A stretch of 64,000 nucleotides of DNA. Origin: Rhipidocladum racemiflorum (Eukaryota; Streptophyta; Magnoliopsida; Poales; Poaceae). Made by a program: the position numbers and the translations under genes. The stretch is from contig CM070585.1 of assembly GCA_036346355.1 (NCBI GenBank), forward strand, positions 4,727,001-4,791,000, given 5' to 3'. Below the pieces are notes generated by a model. The model was not told the DNA's origin and ran no database searches. It worked only from the letters and a program-made list of their open reading frames with translations. Below are positions 22,501 through 31,147 of this stretch, piece after piece; within the stretch, counting starts at the first letter, position 1, and every line of letters begins with the position of its first letter.

Positions 22501-25500
22501 CAAAAGGACGCTGTGATATAGACTCACTAGAATGGTAGGGGAGTTGTAGCTGTTTGCCAAGCTTACAACCCGTACAGTATAAAGAAGCATCACCAGACAC
22601 AGAGCCTAAAAGACCTCGACGAACTAAAGAAGACAGTCGTGAACCACAAAGGTGACCCAAACGGTGATGCCACTGAGCAGTACGTGCAGTGAAGACCTCC
22701 CCCCTTAGTGGCTGGAACTGAAGTAGGCTGCACTGTCGGAGGAGTAGAGCGAGGCGCCGCCAAAACTGAGGAAGACACCAAGAGTTCGCGCCACGAAGAC
22801 GAAGTCTCCTCGGTCGCATAGTCGCAAGGGCCTCTAGCAGTAGTCACACGAGGATGACGAGCAAGCGGTGAGCACGAATCCGCTCGAACTCGGCCAAGAC
22901 GTGTCGTGAAGTCGTAAATGCGCGAAGCTCCAAATGAGAATCTTGTGGCCCGACAAAGATCGCAAGTCCCGGCAAACCTCCTGGCCCGAGTGAATCAAGC
23001 CGACGCCACACCGAAGACAAAGCGCGCATAGAACTCATCCACGGTAGAATCACCTGCCGGCGATCGCTTCTGTCGTCATAACAAAGAAGGTACAGGAGTC
23101 TCCACCGCTCATAACGATCACGAAGATGCGCCCACATCAATCGTGCGAAGACAAACCAACAATGTCACCAAGAAGATGCACCTCCATGCCGGGCAACTGA
23201 ATAAGCAGAGGCACGAGCATCTTCATCGATCCATGTCTTGTAAGCGTAAAACCGAGTCCGAAAGGACTCCACATCATCATAATCATCGGTGATCTTCGGC
23301 GAACAAAGATCATCGGCCTCCTTGGGAATAACAGGCATGGTAGGGGGAGCAGGACGAGGCGGACATAAAAGTTCGCCGGTAAGAAACTCCCATAGGCGCT
23401 GACCACGCATGTGAAGGCGCATATGAAGAACCCAGTCTCGATAATTGAGACCATCGAATATCACCGGGCAGCGAGGAACAGAAACAGTCCCCGAAGAAGA
23501 GCCTGAAGACATCGACATTTTTTTTTTTTTTTTTGAAAGCAAAGCCTTTTGCTACGGGAAAACTCTTGCTACAGTACTCCTTGGGAACTGCTAGAAGGTG
23601 CTTCACGGGAAAACCTCTCCACGCATGAAGACTTGTACGGGAAAGTCTTGTACAGGAGAAGTTGCTTCACGGGAAAACCAAAGTCCAGAGCAACTTGATG
23701 GACCAAAACAAAACAAAGACTCCAGAGCTCACTTCTCCACGCATGAAGACGAGGGGGGCCTTCCGATCGGGACTTGCGTTCGAAGCCTCGCTCTTGCTCG
23801 CCTTTCGGGCGTGAGAACCGGACGCGGCCCACCAGCGAGAGAAGGCGCTCCATTAGCCCGCGACAGCGGCGGCAAGACCGGCTCGGCTCGTGGCGATACA
23901 CCTCGCTCCGGCGGCGGCCGTGGCCGTGACGCCGCGACCCCCATGCAACGCGTCGATCTTGGCGGCCGTCTCGGCGGCAGCGCAGATCCAAGCGCTCTGA
24001 TCTCCTTGCACTCCGGCCTCCTTGCACTCCGGCGGTGGTGCTTGGGCCGGCGACACGGCTAGGAGCAGCTGCTCCGTCTGCAGGCGAGCAGCCGAGATCT
24101 GGGGGCGCGAAGATGGCGGAGATCTGGAGGCCTTCGTGCACTGGGCCCGAGACCCGAGATGAAGATGACAGGCTCTGGGATCTCCTGTTGCAGCTCGACG
24201 AGAGGTCGGAGGACGAACCGATGAGAACAGAGAAGAACGTAGAGGCGGCGCAAGTGCTACGCCAGGGAAAAGGTAAACCTAGATTGGCTCTGATACCATG
24301 TTATGAATAGCACTTGTATTCATCATGAGGCCAATGGGCCAATATATATACATGTACATGAGGGTATAAAGGGAAAGCATATATTAGGCAATATCTATAC
24401 AAGGAATAACAGGATACTGTCTAACAAAAGCCACTCTCTAATCACTAAAAAGTGTGAACTATCTAACAAATGGAGGCTAAAATTAGTGGGTTGGTTTCAA
24501 AAACATGCCAAAAGAGGTTAACTGAGCTCAAATAATTCCTAAAGGCAGAAATGGAATTCAAAATTTCACAGGACAGCATATGAATATAACGAAAGAAGCT
24601 TCTACCAAAACGCTTCGAAATCGATGTTTTAGTAGAACATTGTCGCAAAAAACTATGGAGCGAGGAGGAAAAACTAGTTAGCAAACCTTTGATAGACTTA
24701 GAACGTATGCGTCCACGTGTCCAGCCCGATCAAATCTAAGCGCAAACTATCATGCCCATACTTCGGCCGTTTGTAACAAAACCACCAAATCGAAATGGGA
24801 TTACCAAACTTACGAAACAAGCTAATGCCTTCTCGATTCGCAACCAAATCGACAAGACAAGTAGCAAAACAAAGCAACGAGATCGGTCCAACAGTTCCAA
24901 TGTTGGGAATCGCAAAAATCAAGCACAAAACAGGAGAATTTCCGCGCAAATTTTATTCGAAATTGAGCAAACCGACAAGAGAATTCTCTCAAGAGCAGAT
25001 TCGACGCTTCAAATCAGCAAAACAAATCGAACAAGCAAGCAACACGAACAAAAAACCATCAAATCCATGTGCAATAGCGAAACAGCCCATTTGAACGGGC
25101 CAAAAGCAACGCATTAGAGAGACGAGCGCTTCGCGGAGAAAACTAGGAACCAACTCCATTTGAGCGATCCAGAAGCTACTGATGCTTCGAACGGACTCAA
25201 CTAGCGCCATTGGAGCAGAGAATCCATAAACCCCACCGCTAATCCCCTAAGACGCTCAAATCCGCACGCAAAATTCGTGAAATCCTCCAAGCGGCAACTA
25301 AACCCACCAAAAAAACTCGCAAAAGGGAACCAATCCGGCGTTCGAATCAACCCAAATCGAACCAGAGCGCTACGACCTAGCGATCAAAATCCTCAGCAAA
25401 ACGTTTCTCAGAAACCTCAGGAGAAAGCCTCGATCCAGCGAAACCGAATCGATCAGCACGTACGGAGCGACTGGAATAAACTAGAATCGCACGGAATCCA

Positions 25501-25666
25501 ACCAGAAATGGGCGAGGAGACATACCAGAAGCGGCGAATCCTGCTCCGTTATCTCCGCCTCCTTCGTCTTCTGAGCCATCACCTGCATCGATCGGAACAA
25601 TGGACTCCGCTTAGCGCACACGCAAACCCACAAGCGCAACGCGAAATAGAGAAGAGAACTCACCAT
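13511..25666 (-). CDS. PAIR2: meiotic axis HORMA-domain protein, PAIR2/ASY1 orthologue
   Basis: 22 exons (minus strand): 25666-25664, 25582-25526, 19278-19182, 19077-19009, 18887-18795, 18678-18555, 17735-17666, 17592-17551, 17385-17257, 17026-16919, 16761-16719, 16650-16612, 16418-16294, 16087-16075, 15953-15902 plus 15539-15509 (exon 15 split by a MITE), 15434-15330, 15258-15108, 14494-14409, 14273-14219, 14110-13950 (or 13941), 13823-13704, 13564-13511. Joined, they give 608 or 611 residues, close to the rice protein. The start is [20 protein letters not shown], with exon 1 only ATG. Residues about 20-235 are the HORMA domain ([29 protein letters not shown]). An acidic linker ([11 protein letters not shown]), a winged-helix/SWIRM-like region around 290-400, and the end [17 protein letters not shown] follow. 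The family coats unsynapsed meiotic axes and is needed for homologue synapsis and crossover formation. Intron 2 (6.2 kb) holds a copia element. Confidence 0.95.
15540..15901 (-). other. predicted transposon-derived intron of PAIR2
   Basis: On the minus strand the element supplies a donor 12 bases past its edge (ATCCG|GTGCAA, exon end 15902). The second copy of the target duplication supplies an acceptor after a pyrimidine-rich run (CTACTTTCCAG|GGC, exon resumes 15539). Removing these 362 bases restores the frame and adds only QNIR (residues 352-355). Left unspliced, the frame reaches TAA within the element after residue 367. Among GTs before that stop, only this one is in phase with the acceptor. 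No transcript evidence is available. Confidence 0.6.
15540..15923. mobile_element. Mutator-type MITE inside PAIR2 exon 15
   Basis: The element is 15550-15913 (364 bp). Its ends are GGCAAAATATCCGGTGCAAC and, on the other strand, ACAAAATATCCGGTGCAAC. The flanks CTGGAAAGTA at 15540-15549 and 15914-15923 form a 10 bp target duplication (9 bp if one base is chance). The arms pair almost throughout. The duplicated bases are PAIR2 coding sequence: the codons before and after join into the family sequence [14 protein letters not shown] when the element and one duplication copy are removed. See the first finding for its likely splicing. Confidence 0.9.
18014..18275. mobile_element. Stowaway MITE in PAIR2 intron 6
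   Basis: The element is 18016-18273 (258 bp) with ends CTCCCTCCGGTC and GACCAGAGGGAG. TA target duplications lie at 18014-18015 and 18274-18275, the Stowaway (Tc1/Mariner) signature. It sits in the intron between exons 6 and 7, away from the splice sites. Confidence 0.9.
19822..19949 (-). repeat. 3' LTR of the copia element
   Basis: 128 bp, TG...CA, identical to the LTR at 24299-24426. This is unusually short for an LTR. It is preceded on the minus strand by the G-rich polypurine tract. Confidence 0.95.
19963..20683 (-). pseudogene. copia RT C-terminus and RNase H, broken
   Basis: The first part (20683-20327) continues the reverse transcriptase C-terminus ([20 protein letters not shown]). 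After a frameshift between about 20327 and 20295, the frame 20295-19963 gives the RNase H part ([17 protein letters not shown], then [15 protein letters not shown] and HIGVD). It ends just before the 3' LTR. Confidence 0.85.
20750..21880 (-). pseudogene. copia reverse transcriptase, interrupted by nonsense codon
   Basis: The frame contains [45 protein letters not shown] and the catalytic [13 protein letters not shown], all typical of copia reverse transcriptase. It ends at TAA (20752-20750) directly before EKYIQDLL. The family has a codon for Gln at this place, so a single C-to-T change explains the stop. The upstream part (about 21880-21560) does not match the expected linker and suggests frameshifts. 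Confidence 0.9.
21829..22819 (-). pseudogene. copia integrase, frameshifted
   Basis: Frame 22819-22223 carries the zinc-binding HHCC part ([10 protein letters not shown]...CTGCKLGK) and the start of the catalytic core ([39 protein letters not shown]). The sequence then shifts to the frame 22326-21829, which has the C-terminal copia signature ([30 protein letters not shown]). One frameshift lies near 22230-22320. Confidence 0.88.
22844..23518 (-). pseudogene. copia gag, frameshifted twice
   Basis: It starts [19 protein letters not shown] after a poly-A run (plus strand T run 23518-23534). [19 protein letters not shown] and [11 protein letters not shown] are gag (UBN2-type) motifs. The frame is lost after DEDARASA, continues in another frame ([15 protein letters not shown]), and returns near 23140 with [10 protein letters not shown] and LDSLGPGG. 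The two shifts compensate. No CCHC knuckle was seen. Confidence 0.75.
24299..24426 (-). repeat. 5' LTR of the copia element
   Basis: Identical to the 3' LTR. Sequence inside the LTR, on the minus strand, runs directly into the tRNA-Met primer site. 23570-24290 is the leader, partly GC-rich, without a recognisable gene. Confidence 0.95.
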
Positions 25667-25734
25667 TTTGCCTCTGCGTCGCGCGCGAGGGCGGTGATGT
25701 GCGGTATTTGGGGGTACTTTTAGAGGAGGGGGGT
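25667..25734 (-). promoter_or_regulatory. remaining PAIR2 5' leader cut off by a Mutator insertion
   Basis: Only 68 bp separate the PAIR2 ATG (25666) from the target duplication of the next element. They are GC-rich (GCGCGCGAGG on the plus strand) and may be 5' UTR. No TATA element is present. The original upstream sequence now starts beyond 30541, or transcription uses the element's terminal repeat. Confidence 0.5.
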
Positions 25735-25743
25735 GCTGATGAC

Positions 25744-25879
25744 GGGAAAATTGGCCCCAGGCCCCTCAATTGGGTGGCAATTCACGAATTGACACTGCAA
25801 TTCGTACGGTTCAGGAAATTGATATGAATCAACGAATTGGTGGGACCCAGTGACACCACTGGCCTTATTTCACAATTTT
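25744..25879. repeat. left terminal inverted repeat of the MULE
   Basis: 136 bp. It pairs with 30396-30531 through CAATTCGTACGGTTCAGG and GGTGGGACCCAGTGACACC. This end faces the PAIR2 start codon. Confidence 0.93.
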
Positions 25880-26054
25880 ATCACTGTTTAGCTATGACCT
25901 TCCTCTTTTGCCCTTGTCTTTCTTGTCCATCTGGCGGCTGGTGCGACCGTAGCCACCATTTGCCATCTTCTCTGTTCTAGGGTTCCGCCTCCTCCTACGC
26001 CAGTCCGGGTTCGCTACCTCCCGGCCGCCCTCCAAGGCTTCCGCCTCCTCCCGC

Positions 26055-26621
26055 TATCTCCTGTGCCGCGCTGCCCCAACTCCGCCTCCTCCCGCACCAC
26101 TCCCGCACCACTGGGCTTGGCACCTGGGCTATTGATGTCGCACGCAAGCTCAACCCCTGCCTCGCTACGGCCGATATCGCATCGCAGCTGGTCGCCATTG
26201 GTGCGTTGCCCACCGCGACTCGAGCGAGTAATTGAGCTCATCGCAAAGACGTCGTCCAACTTCTGAAAGCGGTTCTTCAAGTGCCCGCGAATCACCCAGT
26301 AATTCATATTGAATATGAGCTTCTTTGTTCTTTGTGATGAAAATAATTTTCAATTAAACTTGTTCCCATTTTGTGGATCACGAGGGTTCGAAGGAGTGCA
26401 ATTTTTTCATGTGGCAAGAGCAAGACGAAGAATTGGTAGGTGCATGGCGTGAAGGAGGAGGTGGATTCAAAGCAGATTATGCCATCTATGAAGGAGGTGC
26501 TCCATGGTGTCAAGGTGAAATTATTTCGGAATTGAAATATAAGCTAGCTCAATTGATGTTGCTTGTCAGTGTGAATGTATGCCTTGTTGTTCTTGTAATA
26601 GTTGTTATGCTTGTGAAGTAA
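26055..26621 (+). pseudogene. GRF-type zinc-finger protein remnant carried by the MULE
   Basis: The frame through 26184-26300 reads SPLVRCPPRLERVIELIAKT, then SSNF, a stop, then KRFFKCP. This fits a GRF zinc finger (CPxC...NPGRRFFKCP...CxFFxW) in which TGA replaces the expected Gly codon. Further on, in another frame and probably after an intron, comes SKECNFFMWQEQDEE (26385 onward), the last zinc ligand region. A hydrophobic C-terminus follows (LMLLVSVNVCLVVLVIVVML, then a stop at 26621). GRF finger plus C-terminal membrane segment is a common small plant protein layout. It runs opposite to the transposase. It is either captured host sequence or element cargo, here disabled by the stop. Confidence 0.6.
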
Positions 26622-26642
26622 GAGATGTACTGCTCTCTTTGT

Positions 26643-26795
26643 CCATTTTGAATGAATGTCCATTTGAATGAATGAATGTCGATTTGAATGATTGCCCATT
26701 TTGAATGAATGTCCGATTTGAATGAATGAATGTCCATTTGAATGATCGCCATTTTGAATGAATGTGCATTTTGAATGAATGTCCAGATTCTCTGA
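26643..26795. repeat. degenerate short tandem repeat in the MULE
   Basis: About seven copies of a unit near TTTGAATGAATGTCCATT, varying in length from 16 to 24 bp, follow the stop of the GRF remnant. Confidence 0.8.
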
Positions 26796-27024
26796 GATTT
26801 GACCTGGGTAGCTAGTTCTACACTTCTCTGAGATTACTTCGGTTGTTGGAACTTGAGATTGCATATGATGGTGAATTCAATAAGACAGACAGGATGCATT
26901 TTGATGTTGGAACTTTGAGATTGCATATGATGGTGAACTTGAGATTGCATATGATGGTGGCATATTGGAACAACAGTATTAAACAGCTTAACTTCAGAGT
27001 ACTGATGCTTACAATACAGTCTAC

Positions 27025-27330
27025 TGGTCCATTTTGATGCTTACATACACACAGGCAAACCTAATGCTTACATACACACAGGCAAACCTGATGCTTACAT
27101 ATTCTCAAAACTGATTCAATCAAAATGAATAAGCAATATGTCAACCAGGCAGATATTCAAGGGAAAAGAGCAAATAAACTTCAAAGTACTTGCATTGGTT
27201 CCATACAAAGAGTCACTACAACCAGACAGACATTCAAAAGAGCAAATAGACTTCAGAGTACTTGCATTGGTTGCATGCAAACAGAGTCACTACAACCAGG
27301 CAGACATTCAAAAGAGCATAACAGTTTGTC
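27025..27330. repeat. tandem repeats of about 83 bp and about 28 bp in the MULE
   Basis: ATGCTTACATACACACAGGC occurs twice at about 27040 and 27066. The block AAAAGAGCAAATAxACTTC ... CATTGGTT ... AGTCACTACAACCAG ... ACATTCAAAAGAGC repeats with a period of about 83 bp between 27165 and 27325. It lies between the convergent transposase and GRF remnant. Confidence 0.75.
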
Positions 27331-27370
27331 CAACAAAGGACATTTCCATAATAGACAGACATAACTAAAG

Positions 27371-29960
27371 CTAAGTACTACTTTGTGACATCTTGGTCTT
27401 CTTTGGAGTTCTCTTCTTCTTTGGAGTTCTCTTCTTCGCTCTCTGTGTCGGCTGAGACGGTTGAGGGGATCCCGACGGTTGAGACACTTGTGAGCTTGTG
27501 CTTTCTCCAGCCACTCTCCTGTCAAAATGCGAAATATTATACGAAAGTGCAATGTTGATCAATTGAACTTAACAAAGAGACTAACCTTGTAGTTGCATTG
27601 TTGTTGACTGCATTAGTCTGACTCGCCTTGGTGCATGGGCCTTGTGGCCTCCCTTTCTTGGCGGTCCTCTTCCTTTTCTTGGTACCATTTAGAACACACT
27701 TGGCCGAGGTCTGTCTATGGCCCAACTCTCCACACCTCTTACATTTTACCTTCCATTTTCCTTTTCCCTTCTCTAGGCATCCCTTGATCCTGTTTTTCCT
27801 TTGCCTCCCAGAAGTTCTTTTTGTCAGTGGTGGCAATATCTTGAATCCTAGATCTACCTTGGGCCACTGGGATTTGTCGGTCATGGGCTGAATGACATCT
27901 GCATATGCTAGCTTGAAGCGGCTCACAGAGAAGTATTCATAAACATACTGCTCCATGCTATGGTTTCTTTGGGAAATTATAAAGGCCAATGCATGAGGGC
28001 ATGGTTTTCCTGAGACTTGCCATTGTCTGCAACTGCACTCATGAGTAGCCAGATTCACCACATGCCTCAGCACCTCCAAGTCATCACCTATCTCACTCAC
28101 TTCTGCTGATCCATTACCCCCATCTGTGACTCTGAAGTGTGACAATGCCCTGGTCTGTGCATTTAGTTGCTGAATCACAGCAGGTAGTACCTCACCATGC
28201 AATCTCTCACCAATTTTCCTCCTCCTTGCAAACAACTGCATTGTCTTTGACCTGATAGTGTCTGCTAGATCTGCAACTGGGAGGTCTTTTATTTCCCTCA
28301 CCCAATTATTCCATGACTCTGCAAGATTATTTGTGATATAATCACACTTGTTTTGTTCACTAAATTTGCTTCTCATCCAATGAAGAGAGTGATATTTTTC
28401 CAACCATGTCTTCACTTCAGGAGATGCGTCGTAAATCTTCTCCATATAATGGTCAAATCTTTCTTCGGTATATGCTCTAGCTGCAGGGTACATATTTCCA
28501 AACACTGGACCTTGGAACCTCTTAACAAAGTTATCCATCAGGTGCCTGAAGCACTCCCTGTGTTCTGCCCAAGGGTAAACATTCTTCACTGCTATCTCCA
28601 AACCCTTGCATGCATCTGAGCTTATTACCAAGTATGGAATGCAAATGCATTTTTTGAGCTGCTCAAGAAACCAAGTCCAATTATCAGTGGTTTCGGCCCG
28701 AAAGAACCCAAATGCCACAGGAAACATCCAGTTGTGACCATCTATTCCTGTGGCAGCAGCTAGGTGGCCATTCCACCTACCATTTAGAAATTTGTCTTTG
28801 TCTATGCTCAAGTACGGTCGACACCCGTTTATAAAATCATCTATACAAGGCTGGAAACAACAAAAGAATCTATGGAAATAAACTCCTTCTTCATCTGCCT
28901 GCACATCAACCTCTACAACACTTCCAGGGCTCCTCTTCTCCACCTCAGATTTAAATCTCACCAAAAATTCAAAACTTTCCTCCCATTTGCCGAAAATCTT
29001 GTCTATTGCCTTCTGTCTACCCTTCCACACTGTCCAGTAGCTTAATTTGACATTATACTTGTTCTCTATATTCTCTTGTAGTTCCTTTGTACCCATGTTA
29101 GGATGTTGCTTAAGAAAAGGAGCCGCCTTCTCTGCAACCCAATTGTATGAGGCCATGCTTGACTTGATTCTGCCCGTTGACGCACACGAGTGATGAAAAT
29201 TATTTTTAGTTACCTACATAAATAACATGCACATTATCAGTAAGCGATAATAGCAGTAGGAATTGTATGGAAAAAATTATACATCACACACCCTCACAGA
29301 TTTTCCATCGCGAGTGAGCCTTGCAACTATAGCCCATGGACATCCGTGAGCTTTGCAAAAGCCCCTATAGCGATCAGATTCAGACTTCTCTGTGACCGCC
29401 TCGAATTGGCCCATAATTGCATGCTGCCTTAGTGCCATTCTGAACTCTTCCATGGTAGGATATAAGTTGCCAACTGCCATTGGTGGGTTCTCCTGATCAT
29501 ATTTGACAGAATCCTCACCAGCAATTGCATCAGCCACATCTTCATCAGATTCAAAACCATCACTGCCCAGCCGCTCCATATCACTCCCATCAGAGCAATC
29601 AGCAACACCCCCATCATTCTCTCTCCCACGACAATTAGCATCACCCCCATCATTCCCTCTGTCATGGCAATCAGCAGCAGCCCCATCATTCCCTCCAACA
29701 TTTGCCTCCTCCCTCAGACCCATAAGTTCAAATAGTTGGTCCTCACTGATAAATGGCACCCCATCCCCAAACACATCAGCCTGATTTTGTTCCAGCTGCA
29801 AACTATCCCAATCAAACACTCTAGGTACTTCAACCTGGGGATCCCCTTGAACCTGACTACCAGCAGTCGGGTTTGTAACACCGCTGCCATTAGAGTTACT
29901 AAAGGAACTACTACGTGCCTGAATGGTGTTAGCATCGTCGTCAAGAGGCCGAACCCGATC
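27371..29960 (-). CDS. Mutator-like transposase (MuDR type)
   Basis: Main exons: about 29960-29283, 29213-27586, 27518-27371 (stop), joined by GAT|gtataa...tgtag|GTAAC and AAG|gttagt...gacag|GAG. The N-terminus is acidic and Asn/Gly/Asp-rich. Next comes the MuDR DNA-binding domain (NPPMAVGNLYPTMEEFRMAL ... CPWAIVARLTRDGKSVRV). The MULE catalytic core follows (YLSIDKDKFLNGRWNGHL, VAFGFFRAETTDNWTWFLE, LVISSDACKGLEIAV, NNLAESWNNWV), with the DDE residues expected in these motifs. A SWIM zinc finger (ECSCRQWQVSGKPCPHALAF), a CCHC knuckle (CKRCGELGHRQTSAKC) and a basic tail (TPKKKRTPKKTKM) end the protein. The open frame upstream of about 29960 is unclear. An ATG at 30001-29999 starts another frame, so a further 5' exon or a frameshift is possible. 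The core is uninterrupted, so it could be functional. Confidence 0.9.
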
Positions 29961-30395
29961 CCTACCAAAAATGGCAGAGAGCAGTTAGGGTCCTGCCGCA
30001 TAGAAGATCGATGCACGGTTCGAAATCAAGCAACACTATTTGGGGTAAGGAGGGCGGGGAGAGAGGGAAGAGAGAGGGGGTGGTTCTCGCACTTACAAGC
30101 AGAGAGGGGTGGTTCTCCTGTCCAAGGGAGGTTCCTGTCCCTCCATCCTTGGGGCGGCTCCAACTGGCGGGATCCCTGGACTGGCGAACCTCGGTGGATC
30201 TGGGCGACGCCGGACAGAGGACCAGCGGTGGATCGGGGCGGCGCACCCCAACCCTACCGGAGTGCGAGGAGAGACGAAGAATGCGGTCCCGAGTCCTGAC
30301 CACAGGAGCTCACGGTGCCTAATAGAGTGAATGGGGCCAGGGGCAAAACGGGAAACTCACCAGCCAAAAATTGGTAAAATCATTTGGAAAATCCG

Positions 30396-30531
30396 AAAAT
30401 TGTGAAATAAGGCCAGGGGTGTCACTGGGTCCCACCAATTCGTTGATTCATGTCAATTTCCTGAACCGTACGAATTGCAGTGTCAATTCGTGAATTGCCA
30501 CCCAATTGAGTGGCCTGGGGCCAATTTTCCC
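30396..30531. repeat. right terminal inverted repeat of the MULE
   Basis: 136 bp, inverse of 25744-25879. The region just inside (30030-30330) is GC-rich and probably holds the transposase promoter and 5' UTR, since the transposase is read away from this end. Confidence 0.93.
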
Positions 30532-30540
30532 GATGATGAC

Positions 30541-31114
30541 CGGAGGCGTGGCTAGACCTGTGCCATGTACAGTGAGTTTTTGGGTTTGGCCTCGACATGT
30601 CCGGGCCGGCCCAGTATGGCTTAAAATATGGTACAACTTGAATGTTTTCGGATCGAGCGCTGACCAAAAAAAAAATCGTTAGGGTTTAAAGCAAAAAAAA
30701 TTCGAATTCGATAGTTAATAGGTTTGAAATTAAATGAGTCTATTTCGAACGAAAAAGTTAATGAGACTCGGCTTGATAGTAACTCGTTAGCTCGAGCTCG
30801 AAATAATCACTTAAATAGTAAAGAAAATTATTTTACGTCGAATTATATCAATCTCAAAAGAAGCTCGATAAGCTCCCTACAAGCTGGTATAGTACAAATG
30901 ATGAGCCGTACCGAGTCTGGAAGCTCAACACAATCGATTGGATTGTTCCTGAGTCGACCTGGCATGAAAGCGACCCTTTTGTAAAAAAAAACATACTATA
31001 TGTAGCTTAACCTATCATCAACTAACTTATTCCAGGGACCAGATTATCATCAAATGCTATCTCTTCCCTTCACCTCCTCCCATGACCCATCCGACATAGT
31101 TGTCATCTCTCCGC

Positions 31115-31147
<33 letters not shown>

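Larger units (their letters stand above)
19817..24431 (-). mobile_element. complete Ty1/copia retrotransposon in PAIR2 intron 2
   Basis: The element is 19822-24426 (4,605 bp), in the same transcriptional direction as PAIR2. Two 128 bp LTRs (TGTTATGAATAG...CTGTCTAACA) are identical base for base. AAAGC at 19817-19821 and 24427-24431 is an exact 5 bp target duplication. The primer site TGGTATCAGAGCC abuts the 5' LTR (24298 downward). A purine tract (GAGGGGGGG on the minus strand) abuts the 3' LTR at 19950-19958. Domain order gag, integrase, reverse transcriptase, RNase H defines copia. The frames are broken, so it cannot supply its own proteins. Confidence 0.95.
25735..30540 (-). mobile_element. 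complete Mutator-like element (MULE), autonomous type
   Basis: The element is 25744-30531 (4,788 bp). Terminal inverted repeats of about 136 bp (25744-25879 and 30396-30531) start GGGAAAATTGGCCCCAGGCC and differ at about three positions. The flanks are GCTGATGAC (25735-25743) and GATGATGAC (30532-30540), a 9 bp duplication with one mismatch. It encodes a multi-exon transposase on the minus strand and a GRF-type zinc-finger remnant on the plus strand. The near-identity of the repeats argues for a fairly recent insertion. Confidence 0.92.
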
